DNA from: Aurantiochytrium sp. KH105
Lineage: Eukaryota > Sar > Bigyra > Thraustochytrida > Thraustochytriidae
Direction of reading: 5' to 3'
Assembly: GCA_003116975.1 (NCBI GenBank)
Contig: BGKB01000225.1
Coordinates: forward strand, 28,271-92,270
DNA length: 64,000 nucleotides
Made by a program: the position numbers and the translations under genes. The notes under the pieces are model-generated. The model saw only the letters and a program-made list of their open reading frames with translations, was not told the DNA's origin and made no database searches. Below are positions 58,389-64,000 of the stretch, in pieces; positions within the stretch are counted from its first letter, which is position 1; every line of letters begins with the position of its first letter.

Positions 58389-60650
58389 ATGGAAGCAATG
58401 ATGAGACTGCCCCCTGTATTGAGAGTTCTCGCCGTCGCCGTGGTCGCTCTGAGCTCGCCATCGATGACACATGCCGCGAACCCAAATTGCGAGTGCCTTA
58501 CATCGTTTCCGCAGTCCTTATTGGATTCGGATCTCTACGATGAAGAAGCCAATTGCCTGTACTACTCGGACGGCGCAACTACGTACTGCTACAACATTTC
58601 CTACGGTCTCAACGAATGTTCAGCTCATGATGAGAGCCTTGACCCATACTGCTCAGGGCTCTTTCCTCCGGGATTTTGCGAGCAGTCATTTTGTTTTGTC
58701 GACAGCTCCTGTACGAGTGATTCATACGCGTCAACCTACTTTCCAGGACACGGCCTGTACTACTCGTACGAGACGTGCGGGTCTTATAACTCGTTCGCCA
58801 CATGGATTGGAGACGACCTACCACATAGCATGACCGATCTCATTGCGCTCGTGGAAGGGTACGCTCTAAGCGCCAAGCAAGCCCTCGAAGCAAATCTTCA
58901 GGACGTTCGTTATCTTCTCCGTGCAGGTAATGCTGAGGACTGCATTCTGCAGTCGGCATGCGAAGAGTGCAGTAGCTGTGAAGGAAACGAATGTTGGGAC
59001 CAGGACATTGATACGAAAAGAACGAACGTTGTTTTCAATCCAAGTTTAGAAGCCACAACACCTGAGAATGCCACAAAGGAGCTCGCGTGCATGGCAAATT
59101 ATATTGCATCGACGTATCGTCGTACCGCGGCCAAGGAGTATAACAACGAAGGGCGTATTGCATACCAATACTTTGGGTCCCAGGACACGGGCGCGATGGT
59201 GCAATGGCCGGCATTAGAGTTTTGCAGCAATGATTTCGATGCGCGGCAACGACCATGGTATGCTAGTGCGGCGAGTGGTCCCAAAGACATTGTCATCGTG
59301 ATCGATGTTAGCGGATCAATGTGGGGATCACGAATTGAACTTGCTCGTTCAGCTGCCAAGGCTGTGCTGCGCACCTTGACCTGGGTCGACAACGCAAACA
59401 TTGTTATTTTCGATCATGCATACAAAGACCGCTATGCAACAAGTCTTCGACCAGCCACCGAAAGCGAAATCGCCCTAATGGCCACTTGGATTGACGAGAA
59501 TGTAGTTGCTTCTGGGGGTACAGACTTTGAGGAGGCTCTCGGGGTCGCTGCGACCATGCTTGCTGAGAGTTCGGCCTGCAGCAAAGCAATTCTCTTTATG
59601 ACTGATGGCGAAGATGGAACTGGTTTTGACGAGTCGTCACTTGAAGAAGTCTCTTCCGATACAGTCATTTTCTCTTATGCAATTGGGTCTGGAGCAACGA
59701 TTGAACCGCTGCAGACGATGGCGTGTGCAACGGGCGGAATATTCTACCCTGTTGAATCAGAAGCCAACCTGCCGAGTGTCATGGCCAGCTATTACCAATA
59801 CTTTGTGCAGCTCGCAGACCCTTGCGCTGTAAGTTGGACTCGATATACCGATGCTATGACGGGCGTAGAGCTGTTTGGCGGATGCACGGCCATTTTTGAT
59901 ACCCTTGCAAACGAGACAGTCCTTCAAGGAGTAAATTGCGTGGATCTGAATTTGATTGTGGAGCCTGGCATGCTACAGACTTGCAACAACAACGCGTACG
60001 ATACTTTCGTTGATATCATGAAAAGCCAAGCTGCGCGCTGTGGCGATCTGGCCAGCGTTGGCGGATGTGCGCTCAGTAAACTTCGTCAGCAAGTCGGTTT
60101 TTCTTCGGTGTGCTCCGCGGACAGCGCCTTCTCCTCATGTGGGAATACAAACATTGCCTACAATGCATCATCGTGCCCAGCTCCGAATCCGAATCGCTTC
60201 AATGACATTATTCTAGAAGGTTGCGACGCAGACTACAACAGTTGTGGCGCCTTTTCCTCGACCTCCACTCAAACCCCCACTTCTTCTCTTACCGATGACA
60301 TCGCCGCGGCAATGAGCTCTATTGCCTACATTGTTCTGGGCGTTGGTGTCTTTGTCGTTGGTGTCTCAATAGCTTGCGTCTGTTTGTGCCTTAAGGCGAT
60401 GAAGAAGAGAAACAGAGTCAGCCTGCCGCCGTCGGCAATAGCAGGTCCGCCTCTTGTCCGAACTGGATATCAGGCTGCAGCTGGTCCTGCGCCAGGCACT
60501 GGATATCAGGCTGCAGCAGGTCATGCGCAAGGCGCTGGGGCAGCTGCCAGCGCAGGGCCCAGCGTAACAGTTCCTGTCGCTGCAATGTCTGTGGTAGCAG
60601 TTCCCGTGGCCGAGCTGGCAGTGAATGAGGAAACATTTGACGCGAAATGA
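58389..60650 (+). CDS. Alpha-2/delta-like VWA membrane protein 1
   Basis: 753 residues from the ATG at 58389 (an upstream GTG frame is ignored). Signal peptide to about residue 30 (LAVAVVALSSPSMTHA). A Cys-rich ectodomain follows, then a VWA_N-like stretch (AYQYFGSQDTGAM, DFDARQRPWYASAASGPKD) leading directly into a VWA domain with a perfect MIDAS: DVSGSMWGS (Asp306), the Thr in SGGTDFEEAL, and the Asp in MTDGEDG. This order matches the alpha-2/delta auxiliary subunits of voltage-gated calcium channels, though no Cache motif is firmly seen. After more Cys-rich sequence is one transmembrane helix (about 640-665, YIVLGVGVFVVGVSIACVCL) and a cytoplasmic tail with two GYQAAAG repeats. A surface adhesion or channel-accessory role is inference. 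It converges with its paralog at 61007-63109. Confidence 0.88.
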   Translation: MEAMMRLPPVLRVLAVAVVALSSPSMTHAANPNCECLTSFPQSLLDSDLYDEEANCLYYSDGATTYCYNISYGLNECSAHDESLDPYCSGLFPPGFCEQSFCFVDSSCTSDSYASTYFPGHGLYYSYETCGSYNSFATWIGDDLPHSMTDLIALVEGYALSAKQALEANLQDVRYLLRAGNAEDCILQSACEECSSCEGNECWDQDIDTKRTNVVFNPSLEATTPENATKELACMANYIASTYRRTAAKEYNNEGRIAYQYFGSQDTGAMVQWPALEFCSNDFDARQRPWYASAASGPKDIVIVIDVSGSMWGSRIELARSAAKAVLRTLTWVDNANIVIFDHAYKDRYATSLRPATESEIALMATWIDENVVASGGTDFEEALGVAATMLAESSACSKAILFMTDGEDGTGFDESSLEEVSSDTVIFSYAIGSGATIEPLQTMACATGGIFYPVESEANLPSVMASYYQYFVQLADPCAVSWTRYTDAMTGVELFGGCTAIFDTLANETVLQGVNCVDLNLIVEPGMLQTCNNNAYDTFVDIMKSQAARCGDLASVGGCALSKLRQQVGFSSVCSADSAFSSCGNTNIAYNASSCPAPNPNRFNDIILEGCDADYNSCGAFSSTSTQTPTSSLTDDIAAAMSSIAYIVLGVGVFVVGVSIACVCLCLKAMKKRNRVSLPPSAIAGPPLVRTGYQAAAGPAPGTGYQAAAGHAQGAGAAASAGPSVTVPVAAMSVVAVPVAELAVNEETFDAK

Positions 60651-61006
60651 GAAGAGATGCTTGATCGCTCGCGGATGGGTGGCACTACATACATGCTGCG
60701 CATCCAAAACAAAATCAGCTTTTGGCGCAGCTGACGTGGCAAGCTTTTCCCGACAAGGTTCGCCAGTCACCCCGGCGACGCATGGCGATATTCTTCTGAC
60801 GTATGATGACGCCCACAAAAATCCCATGCGCATGACAGTCCGACGATCGTATCAGCATCGCTTCGGCCGATGTTTACACCAAATTTTGTGTAGGCTGCCG
60901 TAGGATAGACTTTACGGGAATGCATGAAATTTATGTAATTAAAATTAAAAATAAGATTTTTTGAAGTCTTCGTCGACAGTAACATTTTGTAAGTAAATAA
61001 CGATTA
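60651..61006. other. Convergent 3' intergenic region between VWA paralogs
   Basis: 356 bp, AT-rich toward 60920-61010. It separates the two convergent VWA genes. No gene or repeat is seen. Confidence 0.4.
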
Positions 61007-63109
61007 TTACAGTCTCGTGGCCTTGGTCCCCTCGACAACGACCGCGACTGGAATGGCGGGGGTCGCTTGCCCCTGTGAAGAAGGAGGATCAAGAGGAGGA
61101 GACGAGGTGTTTCTGTCTGCTTGCCCAGACGACTTTGCTTGGGTTGGCGAGGCACGTCGGTTGCGACAACAGCACAGTCCCAAAACAACAAGTGCCACAA
61201 GGCCGCCGAACACTCCACCAACAATGGCTCCAACCTGATTCGACGAGTCATCAGTAGAAGATGTCAGATCGCCGCAGCTGTCGAAGCTAGTCGCACAGTC
61301 TTCGAGAATTATATCACTGAAACGATTGGCATTCGGTGACGGACATGACGAGGCGTTGAAAGCAATGTTCGTGTTCTCGCACGAAGTGACCGAGAGGTCT
61401 GCCTCGCAGACTGCTGACGAGCCCATGTCCGCTCGGAGCTTTTTCAGAGCGCAGTCGCTCACGACGCTTTCTTCGCTACAGATTTCAGCTTGGCTGCGAA
61501 TGAGCTCGACAAACTGGTTGTAGGCGTTGTTACCGCAAGTCTGTAGCTGTTTCGGGCCGACAATTAAATTCAGATCAACGCAGTTCACGCCCTGAAGAAC
61601 CGTTGAATTCGTAGTCGTGTCGAAGATCGCCGCACATCCCCCGAGAAGCTCCGCGCCTGTGATCGCATCTGTGTACTGGACCCAATTTACTGCACACGGG
61701 TCCGCGAGCTGGACAAAGTACTGATAGTAGCTGGACATTACGTCTGGCAGCTCACTTGCTTCACTAATGTTGTAAAAAATCCCTTTTCTTGCGCAGGCCA
61801 TATTCTGCAGAGGCTCAGACACGGCACCCGAGCCGAGCGCATACGAGAAAATGATCACATCAGACGGGACGGAGTTCAGAGCCGAGTCGTCAAAGCCCGT
61901 GTTGTCGTCACCGTCTGTCATGAAAAGGATGGCCTTATTGCAAGCCGAACTGCCAGAGAGCATCTGGCCAGCTGAGCTCAGCGCTTCCTCAAACTCAGTT
62001 CCGCCTCCTGCTTGAACATTCTGGTCTACCCAAGCTAACATACTCTCGAGGGTGTCCTCTGTCGTTGTTTTCAAGGAGGAGGAGTACTGCGCTGTGATGC
62101 CGCTCTCAAAGAGAATGATGTTGGCCCGGTCGACCCAGGTGAGCGTTCGAAGCACAGCCTTGACAGCATCGCGCGCGAGCGCGATGCGTGTTCCGGTCAT
62201 GGAACCGCTGACGTCAATGACTAGCACAACGTCCCTCTGTCCGCTCGCCGCGCTTGCATACCAGGGGCGTTGTCGAGCGTCAAAGTCGTAGCTGCAAAAC
62301 TCAGACGCAGGCCACTGCACCATGGCACCCGTGCTCTGCGATCCAAAGTACTGGTATGCGATGCGACCATCGTCATTGTACTCCTTGGCCGCGGTGCGAC
62401 GATACGTTGAAGTGATATAGCCCGCCATGCAGGAGAGCTCCTCAATCTCGTCTGCCGAGGCCACGTTCTCGAGGTTGGGATTGAAAACTACGTTGACACC
62501 ACGAGTATTGATGGATTGATCCCAGCATTCGTTTTCTTCACACGTCGTGCAGCCGTCGCAGCTGGAGACGAGATTGCACTCTTCAGTCGCGCCTGTCTGC
62601 ACGAGACCCCGCACCTCCTGCACGTTTTCCTCGAGAGCCTGCTTGGCGCTGAGCACATAGGCCTCGACCAGAGCGATGAGGTCGGTCATGCTGCGCGGTA
62701 CATCGTCCGTTGCCCAGGTGATGAAAGAGTTGATCGAGCCGCACGTCTCGTACGAGTAGTACAGACCATAGCCCGGAAAGTACGAGGACTCGTATCGATC
62801 GCTCGAGCACGAGCTGTCCACGAAGCAGAAGCTTTGATCGCAAAAGTCAGGAGGGAAGAGTGTCGAGCAAAAGGGGTCGAGGTCCTCATCATGCGCCGCG
62901 CACTCGTTGAGTCCGTAGGAGAGAGGGTAGCAGTACCTTATTCCACCATCCTCATAGTACAAGCAGTTCTCGGTCTCGTCGTAGAGGTCAGACTGGCGCA
63001 GCGCCAGGGGGAACTCCGTCAGACACTCGCAGCCTGCCTCGGCTGCTTTTGTCACGACCGGTACCACGCAGAGCGCTGCGAGCACTTTTAAGCTTTTGGT
63101 CGCCGCCAT
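61007..63109 (-). CDS. Alpha-2/delta-like VWA membrane protein 2
   Basis: 700 residues from the ATG at 63109; 13 codons upstream begin with GTG and are ignored. Signal peptide MAATKSLKVLAALCVVPVVTKAAEA. Domain order is the same as in the partner gene: Cys-rich segment (CECLTEFPL, FCFVDSSCSSD), VWA_N-like (AYQYFGSQSTGAM, DFDARQRPWYASAASGQRD), VWA with MIDAS DVSGSMTGT, GGGTEFEEAL and MTDGDDN, second Cys-rich block, then one transmembrane helix (GAIVGGVFGGLVALVVLGLC) and a short basic, Pro/Ser-rich tail unlike that of the paralog. Cysteine positions are conserved between the two, so the fold is shared while tail and stalk have diverged. Inverted, tail-to-tail duplicate. Confidence 0.88.
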   Translation of the reverse strand: MAATKSLKVLAALCVVPVVTKAAEAGCECLTEFPLALRQSDLYDETENCLYYEDGGIRYCYPLSYGLNECAAHDEDLDPFCSTLFPPDFCDQSFCFVDSSCSSDRYESSYFPGYGLYYSYETCGSINSFITWATDDVPRSMTDLIALVEAYVLSAKQALEENVQEVRGLVQTGATEECNLVSSCDGCTTCEENECWDQSINTRGVNVVFNPNLENVASADEIEELSCMAGYITSTYRRTAAKEYNDDGRIAYQYFGSQSTGAMVQWPASEFCSYDFDARQRPWYASAASGQRDVVLVIDVSGSMTGTRIALARDAVKAVLRTLTWVDRANIILFESGITAQYSSSLKTTTEDTLESMLAWVDQNVQAGGGTEFEEALSSAGQMLSGSSACNKAILFMTDGDDNTGFDDSALNSVPSDVIIFSYALGSGAVSEPLQNMACARKGIFYNISEASELPDVMSSYYQYFVQLADPCAVNWVQYTDAITGAELLGGCAAIFDTTTNSTVLQGVNCVDLNLIVGPKQLQTCGNNAYNQFVELIRSQAEICSEESVVSDCALKKLRADMGSSAVCEADLSVTSCENTNIAFNASSCPSPNANRFSDIILEDCATSFDSCGDLTSSTDDSSNQVGAIVGGVFGGLVALVVLGLCCCRNRRASPTQAKSSGQADRNTSSPPLDPPSSQGQATPAIPVAVVVEGTKATRL

Positions 63110-64000
63110 CTTGAAGCCTGTAACGTAGTTAGATGCAAAGGCCGGCACGTTTCACGAACCAACCTGAAGGTAACGAACGCAAGGCGGCCCTGAACTAGCC
63201 AGACGTCGTCTCCCAGTCGCGCGCCACCTCGCTGCTCGCCGTCTCGCCGTTCGGCGCCGTCCTTTGTAGCGCAAGGCTTTAGCTCCTCCTGTTTCAGATT
63301 TGCTGCCCCGCCAAGCCGCGAGCAGGCGCGTGCTCCTCGCGGCAAGATGACGGGGCAAGGCCGCACACCCGCAGCCCGCTCGTTGGAATGCGCTGAGTCC
63401 CCGCCACGGCCTTGCTCCATTTCCCCCTCTCGCCACTCGCCCTCCGGCCCGTCTCGGCGGCCCCGCGCGGCCTGGAGAGCGCAAGAACAGCTCGAGAGAA
63501 CTTCGACCGTGCTGCTGCCGGTCTCATCGCGGGCGCCAACTGCGAGGTCGGCCGCCCGCTCGCTTCTCGGGCTGCAGCTGCGGCCGTGAAACCTGCTTAC
63601 CCGACGCCCTCATCGTCTCGCACCTCCCTGCCTCGGCCTATAACAGGGAGTTCGCGCGGGGAGAGAGGAAACTGCGCTGCGGTAGCTGCGGGAGTAGTGG
63701 TGTGGGTCCGCAGCCGTTCTGGATACGCTCCACTCGCGGCGCTCCAACAGGCTGCGAAGCGCAGAGGAGGTACACAAAGTCCACGGAAACGCGACGGGGA
63801 GGCGGCGCGGGATGGACGCTTCGATCGCGCGCGCCGGCGAACGCGACGCGGGCTGGCAGTTCCCGCGCGGTTCCCGCCCGACTTGACACGGACGGGCGAC
63901 CATGGCGGCAGAGGCCGGGCGAACCAAGGAGAACGACTCATAGTCTGCTAGCTAGCTATAGCTAGCTAGCTGTACCTGGGCTAGTATGATATCCCGATGA
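63110..64000. promoter_or_regulatory. 5' flank of VWA protein 2
   Basis: GC-rich sequence with no supported gene. A TAGC/AGCT palindromic repeat lies at about 63944-63972. A gene beyond the window edge may begin here. Confidence 0.4.

Overview
This is a stretch of nuclear DNA from a eukaryotic microbe with GC-rich coding regions, the standard stop codons and few introns. The gene set fits a heterokont protist, most likely a labyrinthulomycete or thraustochytrid: a plant-type NPL4, a Dad1-like kinetochore subunit outside Fungi, alpha-2/delta-like VWA proteins, and an LRR-kinase-TIR receptor-like protein. That placement is inference from gene content; no rRNA or organelle marker lies in the window. 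Introns, where present, have canonical GT-AG ends. Intergenic regions, mainly the 5' flanks, are CpG-rich and full of tetra- and pentanucleotide repeats.

Layout. 1-2.5 kb: repeat-rich 5' flank. 2.5-3.6 kb: polyQ/polyH orphan. 3.6-6.6 kb: sparse, with one doubtful minus-strand ORF. 6.6-11.8 kb: multi-exon gene combining RI-type leucine-rich repeats (one exon per repeat, mostly exactly 84 nt), an atypical protein kinase and a TIR domain; this is the most interesting locus. 15.0-16.5 kb: squalene synthase. 16.7-18.2 kb: AGC kinase (minus). 19.1-20.9 kb: zinc ribbon-PDZ-Tubby protein (minus), head-to-head with a two-exon Dad1-like gene (21.05-21.6 kb). 22.3-23.8 kb: RCC2/TD-60. 24.4-32.9 kb: giant Rabconnectin-3/DMXL/Rav1 protein (minus). 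34.7-35.8 kb: secreted protein with four copies of an undescribed repeat. 36.3-37.8 kb: NPL4. 38.1-40.5 kb: a phytanoyl-CoA dioxygenase-like enzyme and a coiled-coil protein that overlap on the minus strand. 41.0-42.8 kb: Kelch protein. 43.1-43.7 kb: ADAT2 (minus). 46.3-47.4 kb: putative transcription factor. 48.4-49.2 kb: syntaxin-6-like SNARE (minus). 49.9-53.5 kb: SF3B1. 53.8-54.4 kb: three-exon LSM3. 54.7-57.8 kb: tandem aminoacylase-1 genes (minus). 58.4-63.1 kb: two convergent alpha-2/delta-like VWA membrane proteins.

The genes are mostly unrelated housekeeping functions: RNA processing (SF3B1, LSM3, ADAT2), chromosome segregation (Dad1-like, RCC2), membrane traffic and V-ATPase assembly (syntaxin 6, Rabconnectin-3), ubiquitin-dependent extraction (NPL4), and sterol and amino-acid metabolism. 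Two local duplications (aminoacylase-1, VWA proteins) show family expansion in place. Both unresolved bases (8631 and 20712) fall exactly at reading-frame breaks, and a third break near 9035 sits in a T run, so the LRR gene and the Tubby gene need assembly correction before their proteins are taken at face value.
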